Shown here: positions 8,565-17,421 of the stretch, one piece after another
Layout: each line of letters begins with the position of its first letter
Numbering within the stretch: position 1 is the first letter of the stretch
Assembly (NCBI GenBank): GCA_023231065.1
Contig: JALNWE010000013.1
Span: forward strand, 1 to 55,466
From: Bacteroidales bacterium
GTDB taxonomy: Bacteria > Bacteroidota > Bacteroidia > Bacteroidales > FEN-979
Direction: 5' to 3'
Length of the DNA stretch: 55,466 nt
Notes under the pieces: model-generated
Told to the model about the DNA's origin: nothing
Database searches by the model: none
What the model saw: the letters and a program-made list of their open reading frames with translations, nothing else
Position numbers and translations under genes: made by a program

Positions 8565-9695
8565 TTATTTCTGTCCGAAAGCATACACCATTCCATCATC
8601 GGCACATACGATCATTATTTTAGATATTATTGCGGGAGTACTGTATAACGGGCTTCCGATTTCATAAACCCATTCTTCAGAACCTGTAGTAAGGTTAAGA
8701 AACCGTATTCTTCCATCCCCGGAAGCAACGATCACATGGTTCCCGCAAATAATGGGAGATGCATCCACCTTTCCGAGGGTCTTGAATTTCCATCTTACCG
8801 CACCTGTAAAAGAGTCATAGCAACAGACATTTTTGTTCTGGGATCCCGTTACTGTTTTATTATCTGAAACGGAAGGGGAAGCAAGAAAGGGCCCGCCGCC
8901 CCCGGTTTTCCAGAGTGTTTTCCCGGTTTTAATATTGACACAGAAAAATTCCCCGTCATAGTTCCCGAAATATGCCTTTCCCCGGTCGATGGATGCGGAA
9001 GCCGGGATGTAAGTCCCGACATCGATTTTATTGATCTCTTTACCGGTATCGGTATTGATCAGGTGTAAAAACCCGTCACAACCACCAAATACGACCATTT
9101 TCCCCCATAAGGCAGGACAACCGTTGATATAGTTGTCTGTTTCATATTTCCAGATACCCTTGCCGGTGATGGCATCCACGCAATGGAGATAAAAATCATA
9201 GCTCCCTGTAAGGATCCGGATCTGTTTTTTATCGGAAGAAATGACCCAGTTGGGCGCTCCCGAAATCTGTCCATCTGTGGCATATTTCCATTTTAATCCA
9301 CCTGTTTTTGCATCAAGGGCAAATAAAATTCCTTCCATGGAAGATACAAATACGGTGTTCACCAGAACCAATGGCGGCGCCTCTACCGAAGATCCGGTCT
9401 GGAATTTCCAGTTAAGTTTTCCGGTCAATGTTATCGAATAGATATAACCATCGTTTGATCCGACATAGATGTTATTATCCCAGATGACAGGGGAAGATTT
9501 GATCGCATCCCCGGTTTGAAAGGTCCAGAGCAATTTCAACGGGGGATTGATCCTAGCCGGAGAAGTTCCGCTTAATTGCGGATCACCCCGGAAGGATGGC
9601 CAGCAGGAAGGACTTTTAGATTGGGCGAAAAGAAAGTTGAGGATACCCGATAAAAGAAATATGGTTAATAGTATCCGATAGCAAAAATCCTTCAT
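8565..9695 (-). CDS. Secreted PQQ-like beta-propeller protein (BamB-like)
   Basis: This 376-residue protein has a signal peptide (about residues 1-25, ILLTIFLLSGILNFLFAQ) followed by seven or so PQQ-like repeats. The repeats show the W-K/F-x-T-G core, for example LLWTFQTGDAIKSSPVI, LNWKFQTGSSVEAPPLV, LKWKYATDGQISGAP, GIWKYETDNYINGCPAL and RWKFKTLGKVDASPII. There is no lipobox, so it is probably periplasmic. The repeats match the family that includes BamB and quinoprotein dehydrogenases. I see no PQQ or Ca site that could be assigned, nor a haem motif, so cofactor binding should not be assumed. It follows the NuoG/GltD hybrid gene by 28 bp and precedes the ABC ATPase. It probably acts as a periplasmic binding or scaffold partner of the redox operon. 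Confidence 0.8.
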   Translation of the reverse strand: MKDFCYRILLTIFLLSGILNFLFAQSKSPSCWPSFRGDPQLSGTSPARINPPLKLLWTFQTGDAIKSSPVIWDNNIYVGSNDGYIYSITLTGKLNWKFQTGSSVEAPPLVLVNTVFVSSMEGILFALDAKTGGLKWKYATDGQISGAPNWVISSDKKQIRILTGSYDFYLHCVDAITGKGIWKYETDNYINGCPALWGKMVVFGGCDGFLHLINTDTGKEINKIDVGTYIPASASIDRGKAYFGNYDGEFFCVNIKTGKTLWKTGGGGPFLASPSVSDNKTVTGSQNKNVCCYDSFTGAVRWKFKTLGKVDASPIICGNHVIVASGDGRIRFLNLTTGSEEWVYEIGSPLYSTPAIISKIMIVCADDGMVYAFGQK

Positions 9696-9723
9696 ATTTA
9701 TTGTTTAGCTCAATTGATCAATT

Positions 9724-11316
9724 TCAATACGATCCGTGCGTGTCCGTTCCCGGATCTTCTTTTCCTGACAGCGCTCCTGTCGGGCAGGCTTTCACGCAGG
9801 CTGATGCGGTTTTTTTCAGGGCCTCATCGAATGACTGGTGGAAAGGGATGCCGATCCGGACATCAAAACCACGTCCGATGTAAGTGAGGCCCAGATCTTC
9901 TCCTGCCATTTGTGTTATCTGTACGCATAATCCGCACCGGATACATTTTTCAGGTTCATAGACCACCAGGTCCTGCCGGAATAATTTAGTGATCTTCTTC
10001 CTGGAAGGACCGGCAAAATGTTTTTGATGGGTCCCATATTCTCCGGCATATTGACGGAGCTTACAGGTAACCTGTTTCCGGCAATCGCAATGCATGCAAC
10101 GACCCGCTTCCCGAATAGCTTCTTCCCGCGTGAAACCACCAAAAGATCCATTTTCAGGTTCAACGCGTTTTACGCTGCCGCTTTCCATGAGGTAATCTTC
10201 AAATTCCTCCTTCTGAAGACGGCCAAAAGATGAATTGAACAGGTGTTTGCTCCCAAGTGGTTTGCCGGTCATCAAAAAATGATTGGCTGAGATGGCAGCC
10301 GCTTTTCCCTGGGCAGCCGAACGCACCGCCATCTGCCGTTTCCGGATCATATTACCACAGGCGAATATACGCGGGGCTGAAGTTGTAAAATGGGTCAGGC
10401 TGACTTTAACCCCATGTTCATCAACCTCCAGTCCGAAGTCTTCAAGGATTTGTTTTTCCTCATTACCAGTAGCCAGGATCACGGCATCGTAATCCCGGCA
10501 AAGTTCCTGATGGAAAACAAGTTTATCGATGGGATGGTCCATTGTAAAAATGGCGCCCATCTGCCGGATACATTGGATTTCAGCATCCAGGGCCTTTCTT
10601 GGCAATCTGTTTTCAGGAATTTTATAACGTAACATTCCGCCGGGCAATAAATGCTGGTCGTATATCACACACGTATGCCCGGAACGCAACAGATAAAAGG
10701 CCGCAGATAATCCGGCTGGCCCGCTGCCAACAATGGCCACTTTTTTCCCGCTTAGGCCCACCATCGGCAGAAGGTTGTGACCCCTTCGTAGCTTATCCTG
10801 TGCCGTGAACCTTTTCAACAGGCAGATGGAAACCGGTCCGTCGATGGAAGAGCGGTGACAGGCATTTTCACAAGGGGCAGGACATATATAACCAAGGACC
10901 AGGGGGATAGCAATTTCTTCCCTAATGCGGGATAATGCTTCTTCAAACCGGCCGGCGGCAATCAGGCGATTCATTCCGGGGATATCCATAGATGCGGGAC
11001 AACTCCGCTGGCAAGGGGCGTCGCAATCTCCTGCATGATCGCTTAACAGCAATTCCAACGCTTCCTTTCTGAACCCCCTGATCTCCGGTGAATGGGTCAG
11101 GATGTTCATTCCTTCTTCGGCCAGATAGGAGCAGGAAGGTAAGAACCGGTTCCTGCTGAGATCTTTAACCATACAGACCATACAGGAAGGATGGTTCGGA
11201 AGCTCCTCTAAATAACACATTGAGGGGATCTTAATTCCAGCCATCGCCGCTGCCTGCATCAGGGTCGTACCTTCTTTGACTTCCAATGGAATATAATCGA
11301 TGGTCAGTTTCATCAT
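9724..11316 (-). CDS. NuoG/GltD hybrid flavo-iron-sulfur protein lacking the NAD(P)H domain
   Basis: This 530-residue protein has four parts. Residues 1-80 form a NuoG/HydA-type [2Fe-2S] ferredoxin (Cys34, 45, 48, 62). Residues 92-165 hold GltD-type Cys motifs (CDAPCQRSCP, CPAPCENAC). Residues 190-350 form the FAD module (VGSGPAG at 196-202, ATGN at 282-285, RIFACGNM at 316-323). Residues 400-515 carry NuoG-like cluster ligands: CMHCDCRKQVTC, then CIRCGLC at 458-464 with CPTGAL at 511-516. In GltD and NfnB about 170 residues with a second GGGxxA nucleotide-binding fold sit between the ATG block and the RIFAxG block; here the two are about 35 residues apart. FAD therefore probably receives electrons from the NuoEF partner, whose stop codon abuts this start. 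A Stn/Nfn transhydrogenase role is less likely without that domain. Confidence 0.8.
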   Translation of the reverse strand: MMKLTIDYIPLEVKEGTTLMQAAAMAGIKIPSMCYLEELPNHPSCMVCMVKDLSRNRFLPSCSYLAEEGMNILTHSPEIRGFRKEALELLLSDHAGDCDAPCQRSCPASMDIPGMNRLIAAGRFEEALSRIREEIAIPLVLGYICPAPCENACHRSSIDGPVSICLLKRFTAQDKLRRGHNLLPMVGLSGKKVAIVGSGPAGLSAAFYLLRSGHTCVIYDQHLLPGGMLRYKIPENRLPRKALDAEIQCIRQMGAIFTMDHPIDKLVFHQELCRDYDAVILATGNEEKQILEDFGLEVDEHGVKVSLTHFTTSAPRIFACGNMIRKRQMAVRSAAQGKAAAISANHFLMTGKPLGSKHLFNSSFGRLQKEEFEDYLMESGSVKRVEPENGSFGGFTREEAIREAGRCMHCDCRKQVTCKLRQYAGEYGTHQKHFAGPSRKKITKLFRQDLVVYEPEKCIRCGLCVQITQMAGEDLGLTYIGRGFDVRIGIPFHQSFDEALKKTASACVKACPTGALSGKEDPGTDTHGSY

Positions 11317-13668
11317 TTATCGGATAATTACAGCTTTTACCGGACAAATCTGCCGGCAAATGTCACATTTGATACATTTTTCCGGATTAATGGTATGAAT
11401 TTCATAAGGTTTAAAGGCAATGGCTTCTGAAGGGCACCGCTGGGCGCATTTAGTACAACCGATACAAGCATCGGTTATCTGATAACCAACGATAGGTAGG
11501 CATTTTCCTGAAGGACAATGGCCATGGATGTGTTCTTCATATTCTTCGCGGAAATACCGGAGGGTCGACAAAACCGGATTGGGCGCTGTTTTTCCCAATC
11601 CGCATAAACTGCCGGTACGAACGCTGATGGCCAATTTCTCCAGGGCTTCCAGATCACCGGGAGTTCCAAGGCCACTTCTTATTTTTTCAAGCAAGTCGAG
11701 CATCCGGCGGGTCCCTACCCGGCAAAAAGTACATTTTCCGCAACTTTGATTTTGGGTAAAAGAGAGAAAATAATGAGCGATATCGACCATGCAATCTGTC
11801 TCATCAAGTACGATCAATCCCCCGGATCCCATCATAGCGCCGGCTTCGGTAAGCGCTTCATAATCAACCGGAAGATCAGCCAGGGAAGCTGGCAGGCATC
11901 CCCCCGAAGGTCCCCCGACCTGAACGGCTTTAAATTTTTTATCTCCGGGGATCCCACCTCCAATCTCTTCAACAATTTTTCGTATGGTAAATCCCATTGG
12001 GATCTCAATTAGTCCGCCCCGGTTGATTTTTCCCGCCAGGGCAAATACCTTGGTCCCTTTGCTTCCCGGAGTGCCGATCTTTGAGAAGGCGTCGGAACCA
12101 TGGCGAATGATCCATGAAATCAATGAAAAGGTTTCGGTGTTGTTGATCAATGTTGGTTTGCCATGAAGTCCTTTCACAGCAGGGTAGGGGGGGCGAAGGC
12201 TTGGTATTCCCCGTTTCCCTTCGACGGATGCGATCAGGGCGGTTTCTTCGCCACATACAAAAGCGCCGGCTCCCTCAAATATCCGGATATCAAATGAAAA
12301 TTCAGAAGCCATGATATTTTTACCCAGGATGCCTTCCTTTTCACAGATGATCAATGCTTCACGGATGCGTTTCACGGCCAGCGGATATTCAGCCCGGATA
12401 TAAAACAGTCCATGGGTAGCTCCGGTAGCGAACCCGGCAATAAGCATCCCTTCGATGATGCGGAAGGGATATGATTCAAGCAACATCCGGTCCATGAAAG
12501 CCCCGGGGTCTCCTTCGTCGCCGTTACAGATAATGTACTTTTCCTTCGGGGACTGGTTTTTCACCATCTGCCATTTATTCCCGGTAGGGAACCCGGCCCC
12601 ACCACGGCCCCGAAGCCCGCTTTTTTTGATTTCATCAACTACTTCCTGCGGGGTCATGGCTGTCAGGCTTTTCCTTAGGGCCCCGAACCCGCCCGCCTGA
12701 CGGTATGCTTCTATGTCACACGGTTTAACTTCACCGCGGGTTTCCGTTGCAATGTTGACTTGTGGGCCTAAAAATCGGGTCAAAGGAGTATCTCTTTGTT
12801 CAGTCAGGTATTTCCGGAATGATTTTGGGGCGCCATCCACCAGTATCTCTTCAAACATACCCGTGACCTTTGTTTTCAAACGGTTAATCTGTCCTGAGGG
12901 TTTAAAATGGCTCAGGATAACCTCTTTGACCTCTTCCGGTTGAATGTGTGCATAAAAAGCAGGATTTTCGCCGGGTTTGACGATTTCGAGAATGGGAACC
13001 TGGTTACAGATCCCAACGCACCCTACCTGTTTCACTTCCACATTGATCCGGGTTTCAGCCAATGTTCGTTCCAATTCGCTTTTTACATCAGAACTTCCGC
13101 TTGCCACACAACAGGAGCCAAGTCCGATACGGATCTCTCCCTGCCTGGCCCCCGAGGCTGTTTTACTTGTATTTTCCCGGGTTTTGATATTTTTTTCCCG
13201 GATGAGGAAATCCCGAAGGATTTCTCCTACGTTTTCCGGTTGGACATGACCAAAAGTCACTTCATCAATTTTAACAACAGGGGCCAGGGTACAACATCCC
13301 AGACAGGCAACCTGTTCGAGGGTAAAAATACCTACCGCATCGGTATATGAATTATTGTCCAGTTTCATTTCACGCCGGAAAGCATCATAAACCAATCCGG
13401 AACCTTTCACGTGGCAGGCCGTCCCGGTACAAACACGGATGATGTGTTTACCGGCAGAATGATGACGGAACTGAGAATAGAAAGTAGAGATCCCCGCGAC
13501 CTGTGCCGGAGTGATCGCTGTAATCTGACAGACCCGTTCCAGGGCTTCTTCCGGGAGGTAGTTGAACGCCTGCTGGATATCCTGCAGAATCGGGATAACC
13601 GCTTCCGCGGTGGCGCCTATCTTTGCTACAATCGCATCTACTTTTTCGTTGATTGCCGCTTTGTCCAA
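11317..13668 (-). CDS. NuoE-NuoF fusion, NADH-oxidising diaphorase subunit
   Basis: This 783-residue protein joins subunits that are usually separate. Residues 1-158 are NuoE-like, with [2Fe-2S] ligands Cys80, Cys85, Cys122 and Cys126 or 125. Residues 178-255 are a second thioredoxin-like ferredoxin with CC at 186-187 and Cys217/221. From about 300 to 700 lies NuoF: GLRGRGGAGF (351-360) and the NADH/FMN loops GDEGDPGAF and GAGAFVCGEETAL, with [4Fe-4S] ligands Cys643, 646, 649 and 689. Residues 735-775 hold two [4Fe-4S] ferredoxin motifs. The layout equals HndA plus HndC, or HydC plus HydB, of NAD-linked hydrogenases, or StnAB. No hydrogenase or complex I membrane subunits are present. It should oxidise NADH in the cytoplasm and pass electrons to the protein encoded immediately downstream. 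Confidence 0.9.
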   Translation of the reverse strand: MDKAAINEKVDAIVAKIGATAEAVIPILQDIQQAFNYLPEEALERVCQITAITPAQVAGISTFYSQFRHHSAGKHIIRVCTGTACHVKGSGLVYDAFRREMKLDNNSYTDAVGIFTLEQVACLGCCTLAPVVKIDEVTFGHVQPENVGEILRDFLIREKNIKTRENTSKTASGARQGEIRIGLGSCCVASGSSDVKSELERTLAETRINVEVKQVGCVGICNQVPILEIVKPGENPAFYAHIQPEEVKEVILSHFKPSGQINRLKTKVTGMFEEILVDGAPKSFRKYLTEQRDTPLTRFLGPQVNIATETRGEVKPCDIEAYRQAGGFGALRKSLTAMTPQEVVDEIKKSGLRGRGGAGFPTGNKWQMVKNQSPKEKYIICNGDEGDPGAFMDRMLLESYPFRIIEGMLIAGFATGATHGLFYIRAEYPLAVKRIREALIICEKEGILGKNIMASEFSFDIRIFEGAGAFVCGEETALIASVEGKRGIPSLRPPYPAVKGLHGKPTLINNTETFSLISWIIRHGSDAFSKIGTPGSKGTKVFALAGKINRGGLIEIPMGFTIRKIVEEIGGGIPGDKKFKAVQVGGPSGGCLPASLADLPVDYEALTEAGAMMGSGGLIVLDETDCMVDIAHYFLSFTQNQSCGKCTFCRVGTRRMLDLLEKIRSGLGTPGDLEALEKLAISVRTGSLCGLGKTAPNPVLSTLRYFREEYEEHIHGHCPSGKCLPIVGYQITDACIGCTKCAQRCPSEAIAFKPYEIHTINPEKCIKCDICRQICPVKAVIIR

Positions 13669-13723
13669 TTTATTCCCTTATCGTTTGAAAAAATTTAATA
13701 ATCTGTCGTCCTGCATCTATCTT

Positions 13724-15535
13724 CTATTTTCCTATACAATATAAATTCTTATCTCCCCGGATATAAATTCTCCCATCGACCATAGCTGGTGTACAAACCG
13801 ATCCTTCACCCAATGGTGACTCCACGACCAGGGAAAATGTTCTGTCTGCTTTAACAATATGCATGGTCCCTGTTTTATCCATGATGTAAACCTTCCCTTC
13901 GGCCATGATGGGAGAAGCATAGGTGGTATTGTCAAATTCATGTTCCCAGTATTTCTCACCGGTTTTGGCGTCATAGCAAACAGCGGTGCCATAACTTGTC
14001 ACTAAAAACAGGTATTTTCCGGAAGCGACCGGGCTGGGAACATCGGAAAGATATTCCGAATTTTCCCAAAGCAATTTTGGGGTTTCGCCAATCTGAATTG
14101 CTGCCAGTTTTGAGTAATCATTTACTGAAAACACCACCCCGTCAGCATATGCCACCGAAGGGCCGACTTCTCCCGAAATACAATCCATTTTCCAAAGCTC
14201 CTTCCCATTTCCAGCGTTATAGGATGCCACGTAGGGTTCAGCGGCTAATAATAGTTCAGTCTTTTTACCGGTGAAGGCCACTACTGGCGATGACCATGAA
14301 ACTTTTACATTCCGGGCGGTTTTCCAGACGACATCCCCGGTCTTTCCTGCCAGCGCCATGACGTTGGCTGAACCACGCTGATCGTACTGGACAATGAGCA
14401 TATCCCGGAACATCATCAGGGAAGAGGAATGACCATAATGGTTGGCCGGTGATCCCAGGTTTTTTGCCCAGATCCGGTTCCCATGGAAATCGAGGGCTAT
14501 CAGGTCGCCATTGGCAAAAATAGCATATACACGGCGGCCGTCTGTGGTCATTGTCGGGGCGGCCTGCCCGGTTTCTTTGTTGACGGTTGGCGCTTTGGCA
14601 GGACTTCCCGTGATCTTGTCTGCCCGGGCAGTCCACAGGATCTTTCCGGTTTTTGCATCAAAACAATAGACTTCCCGCCTGGTCTCGTTGGCTCCTGAAA
14701 GAAATACCCGGTTGTTCCACACAACAGGTGAATTATATCCCGGGAGGGGGATCCCACTTTTCCAGATAACATTTTTCCCGCTTTTTCCATTCCAGCTCAC
14801 CGGAATATTTTTTTGATAAACGATCCCATTTCCACCTGGACCGCGAAATGAAGGGAAATTCCGGATGATTTCGGTCCAGGTCGGGTAGCCGTCCAACAGG
14901 GTATCGGAAGAAATGCTATCACCGGTTGCGAGCGTTAGCAGGCTATCAGGAACGCTACCAGCTTTTCCTGATGTGGAAAGAGGTATATTTTTCGATGCGT
15001 TTTTACCGGATATGGTATCAGTTCCCCGTGAAACGGCATTCCCAAGCATGTTTTCCAGTTCATTGTGGGAAAGGAATGCAAAAACCAGTGTAACCAGCAC
15101 AACAGCTCCTCCGGTATAGCCCACCCACCTTCTGTTTATTTTACGGTCGATCCAATAAGTGTTATTTTTTATTTCCGGCAGATCAGGTAATTTTTTATGA
15201 AAATATTCAATGGTTTTAAGGCAAATTGCAATGATCAGAACACTGATCAGCAGCAGGTAACCCCCGGTACGGATCTGCCATTGACTGGTGAAATAGGCTT
15301 TTCTGGAAAGCAGGTCCAGGGTTCTGACCTGCTCGCGGAGTTGGGCATTATCCGGATCAGATCCCAACCGATCGATCATGGTTTTTACTGCCGGTGAATT
15401 TAGCGGATCAGCCCTGTGCAACTGAAGCCAGTTCACCAGGATCAGGATGCAAAGGACCACCGCGAACAAAGCGCTGACAAAAGCGATTTGCCGTAGTAGC
15501 TTTATGGTTGGATCCGGTGAATCAGGTTTTTTCAT
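13724..15535 (-). CDS. Membrane-anchored PQQ-like beta-propeller protein (three TM segments)
   Basis: This 603-residue protein begins with three hydrophobic segments (about residues 15-38, 87-108 and 133-153). A low-complexity linker rich in Ser, Gly and Thr follows, and a PQQ-like propeller occupies about residues 225-603. Repeats include YCFDAKTGKILWTARADKITGSP, MALAGKTGDVVWKTARN, ASYNAGNGKELWKMD and VCYDAKTGEKYWEHEFDN, each reduced here to its core. FPSFRGPGGNGI near residue 230 is the N-terminal motif shared with the other large propellers of this operon. The gene overlaps the NosR-like gene by 14 bp, which suggests translational coupling and a physical link between the two membrane proteins. 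The propeller is predicted to face the periplasm. Confidence 0.8.
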   Translation of the reverse strand: MKKPDSPDPTIKLLRQIAFVSALFAVVLCILILVNWLQLHRADPLNSPAVKTMIDRLGSDPDNAQLREQVRTLDLLSRKAYFTSQWQIRTGGYLLLISVLIIAICLKTIEYFHKKLPDLPEIKNNTYWIDRKINRRWVGYTGGAVVLVTLVFAFLSHNELENMLGNAVSRGTDTISGKNASKNIPLSTSGKAGSVPDSLLTLATGDSISSDTLLDGYPTWTEIIRNFPSFRGPGGNGIVYQKNIPVSWNGKSGKNVIWKSGIPLPGYNSPVVWNNRVFLSGANETRREVYCFDAKTGKILWTARADKITGSPAKAPTVNKETGQAAPTMTTDGRRVYAIFANGDLIALDFHGNRIWAKNLGSPANHYGHSSSLMMFRDMLIVQYDQRGSANVMALAGKTGDVVWKTARNVKVSWSSPVVAFTGKKTELLLAAEPYVASYNAGNGKELWKMDCISGEVGPSVAYADGVVFSVNDYSKLAAIQIGETPKLLWENSEYLSDVPSPVASGKYLFLVTSYGTAVCYDAKTGEKYWEHEFDNTTYASPIMAEGKVYIMDKTGTMHIVKADRTFSLVVESPLGEGSVCTPAMVDGRIYIRGDKNLYCIGK

Positions 15536-16757
15536 GTTTTATTTCAGATAAATCGGTTTTAACCGGACAAAAATCGACACATCGGGCGCAACTGTAACAA
15601 GCCCCTTTATTGGGGATATAATCCGTGTGCCATTTGCTCAACATACGTTCTGCAATGACCCATCCGAACACAAGGCCGATAAATCCGCCCAATATCCATC
15701 CTCCATTATAAAACCGGTCCAGTATTTCAGAGGCCTCGCTATATACTTCTTCAGCTGCTTTTCCGGAGGATTTGTATGCCGTGAGTCCCAATGATTCGGG
15801 TTGGCCCTGACCGGCAGCCGGAGTCAGGATTTCTTCAGCCAGCCGGACCTTACTGTTTACTCCGGCTAAAGTTATATGCAAACGGGATCCGGTCCAGCCT
15901 CCGGCAAAGGTCAGGAAGGGGATTAGAAGGCTGATCCATATCAGTTTTTTTACTCTTATTTTCCGGTTTTCAGGATCTTTTGTGGTGACCGGAATGTCAA
16001 TGGCATCGTAGGGGCAGGAATCTTCGCAAAGACGGCACTGGATACATTCAGCCGGTGTGATGGTAATATGTCGCCGGGAAAACCGGCTAACCCAGTTGAG
16101 TAACACGCCATAGGGACATAAGAACCGGCAATAGGGACGGGCGATAAAAATCCCGGAGATCAATAATATCCCGGCAAAAACAAACATCCCGAATGAGGCA
16201 TTGAAGCGGAATATCCCAACGAACGGATCATAGCGGCAGATGATAAAATCGGTGCCGGTTGCGGCATACAGGATGGCTAACCCCAGGTAAATATAGGGAA
16301 CCATCCCCAATACTGCATTCAGTCTTGATCCTAGTTTTTGCGGCCGGAAAGCCACAAGGTCTTGCAGGGCCCCGAATGGACATACACCGGCACAAAAAGT
16401 CCGGCCGAAAAACAAGGTGAAAATGAGGGGGATGATGAAAAAGGCGATGACCGTCAGGGGTAAAATGAAGGTGTGATCGAATAACGCCAATGTTATATTC
16501 TGGATGGAGCCGATTGAGCAGACACATCCTTCCCGGTAGAAACCAAAATAAATCAGTGAAAACAGGGACATCCAGAAAACTCCTTTACGGGATCTTTTCT
16601 TTAACACGATCCAGGAAATCACAGATAGTGCAAGGACGAGAATGGCGACATCCATGGCCGCCAGGATTTCGGCGCGGGGAGAAGGAAGCAATGTTCCGGG
16701 CTGGAGATACCCGGTTTCAAATTCCGGTTTTGGGAAGCGTTGAACAGCAAAGACCAT
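15522..16757 (-). CDS. NosR/NapH-like membrane iron-sulfur protein
   Basis: This 411-residue protein has about six membrane segments. Its cysteine motifs are: REGCVCSIGSIQN (Cys78, Cys80), GRTFCAGVCPFGALQ (Cys122, 126), RPYCRFLCPYG (Cys210, 214), and two ferredoxin motifs, ECIQCRLCEDSCP (238-248) and CYSCARCVDFCP (387-397). Paired CxxxCP loops plus ferredoxin clusters mark the NapH/NosR C-terminal family, which moves electrons from the quinol pool or cytoplasmic donors across the membrane. The N-terminal FMN-binding domain of true NosR is absent and no nosZ or nap genes lie nearby. It sits between a Tat-exported polyferredoxin (5 bp upstream) and an anchored propeller (14-bp overlap). It is a good candidate for the membrane relay of this operon. 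Confidence 0.85.
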   Translation of the reverse strand: MVFAVQRFPKPEFETGYLQPGTLLPSPRAEILAAMDVAILVLALSVISWIVLKKRSRKGVFWMSLFSLIYFGFYREGCVCSIGSIQNITLALFDHTFILPLTVIAFFIIPLIFTLFFGRTFCAGVCPFGALQDLVAFRPQKLGSRLNAVLGMVPYIYLGLAILYAATGTDFIICRYDPFVGIFRFNASFGMFVFAGILLISGIFIARPYCRFLCPYGVLLNWVSRFSRRHITITPAECIQCRLCEDSCPYDAIDIPVTTKDPENRKIRVKKLIWISLLIPFLTFAGGWTGSRLHITLAGVNSKVRLAEEILTPAAGQGQPESLGLTAYKSSGKAAEEVYSEASEILDRFYNGGWILGGFIGLVFGWVIAERMLSKWHTDYIPNKGACYSCARCVDFCPVKTDLSEIKHEKT

Positions 16758-16762
16758 CGGAA

Positions 16763-17416
16763 TTATTGTTTAATATTCGTTGTGGTTTGTTTTTGATCAA
16801 ACCCCCTGAGCAAAGTTGGATTGGATGCAGGTACCCTGCTAAAGGCGCCTGACGGGCAGTTCCGCGCAATGGAGCATTGGTTGCAGTTCACACACCGGTC
16901 GTGGCGTACCTGTAACTGGAGAGACCCATTCCCGAAAGCGCTGCAGCCCTTCACACATTTTCCGCAACCAATGCATAAAGGCTCATCAATGGTATATTCA
17001 AAAAAAGGATCTTCAACAAATTTCCGCTTTATAGCATTGGTGGGACAAAGCTGATTTTCCGCGGCCGTATCTAAAACTTTTGTGCCAGGTTTAAAATACC
17101 CACCGCATAGATCACAGTATCCACACATGGCATAAACATGAACGCATTTTACAGCTGATGGCGTCAGAACGCAATCCGTTGCGCAACGTCCGCACTGGAT
17201 GCACCTTGAAGGATCCAGTTGCCATACCATTTGTCGTGATTCAAGCGGCCGGGGCAGCAAACAATCATTTGATCGGGGACAGTTTTTACAATTGAAATCA
17301 AAACCACATTCCCTTTCTTTTCCTTTCCGGAAGATCAAAGCGCCACTCAGTAAACCCAATCCCGCGAGGATTGATCCGCGAACAAGCGTATTTAAAAATT
17401 CCCGTCTGGTTGGCAT
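16763..17416 (-). CDS. Tat-exported polyferredoxin, NapG-like
   Basis: This 217-residue protein begins MPTRREFLNTLVRG followed by a hydrophobic stretch to about residue 29. This matches the twin-arginine signal consensus (S/T-R-R-x-F-L), so a folded Fe-S protein would be exported. It contains several [4Fe-4S] motifs: CIQCGRCATDC (72-82), CGYCDLC (98-104) with a later CP, CIGCGKCVKGC (148-158) and CVNCNQCSIARNCP (175-187). Three or four clusters are likely. The layout resembles NapG/MauM-type ferredoxins that work with NapH/NosR-like membrane proteins, and the NosR-like gene follows after 5 bp. It should carry electrons on the periplasmic side, possibly to one of the beta-propellers. Partner and acceptor are not known. 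Confidence 0.85.
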   Translation of the reverse strand: MPTRREFLNTLVRGSILAGLGLLSGALIFRKGKERECGFDFNCKNCPRSNDCLLPRPLESRQMVWQLDPSRCIQCGRCATDCVLTPSAVKCVHVYAMCGYCDLCGGYFKPGTKVLDTAAENQLCPTNAIKRKFVEDPFFEYTIDEPLCIGCGKCVKGCSAFGNGSLQLQVRHDRCVNCNQCSIARNCPSGAFSRVPASNPTLLRGFDQKQTTTNIKQ

Positions 17417-17421
17417 TTGCC

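Noticed and set aside
9724..13668. The NuoEF and NuoG/GltD pair as a complex I or a Stn/Nfn electron-bifurcating transhydrogenase
   Set aside because: No complex I membrane or quinone-module subunits are present. The GltD-like protein lacks the second nucleotide-binding fold that an NADPH-linked transhydrogenase needs. The idea is not excluded if that site lies elsewhere.
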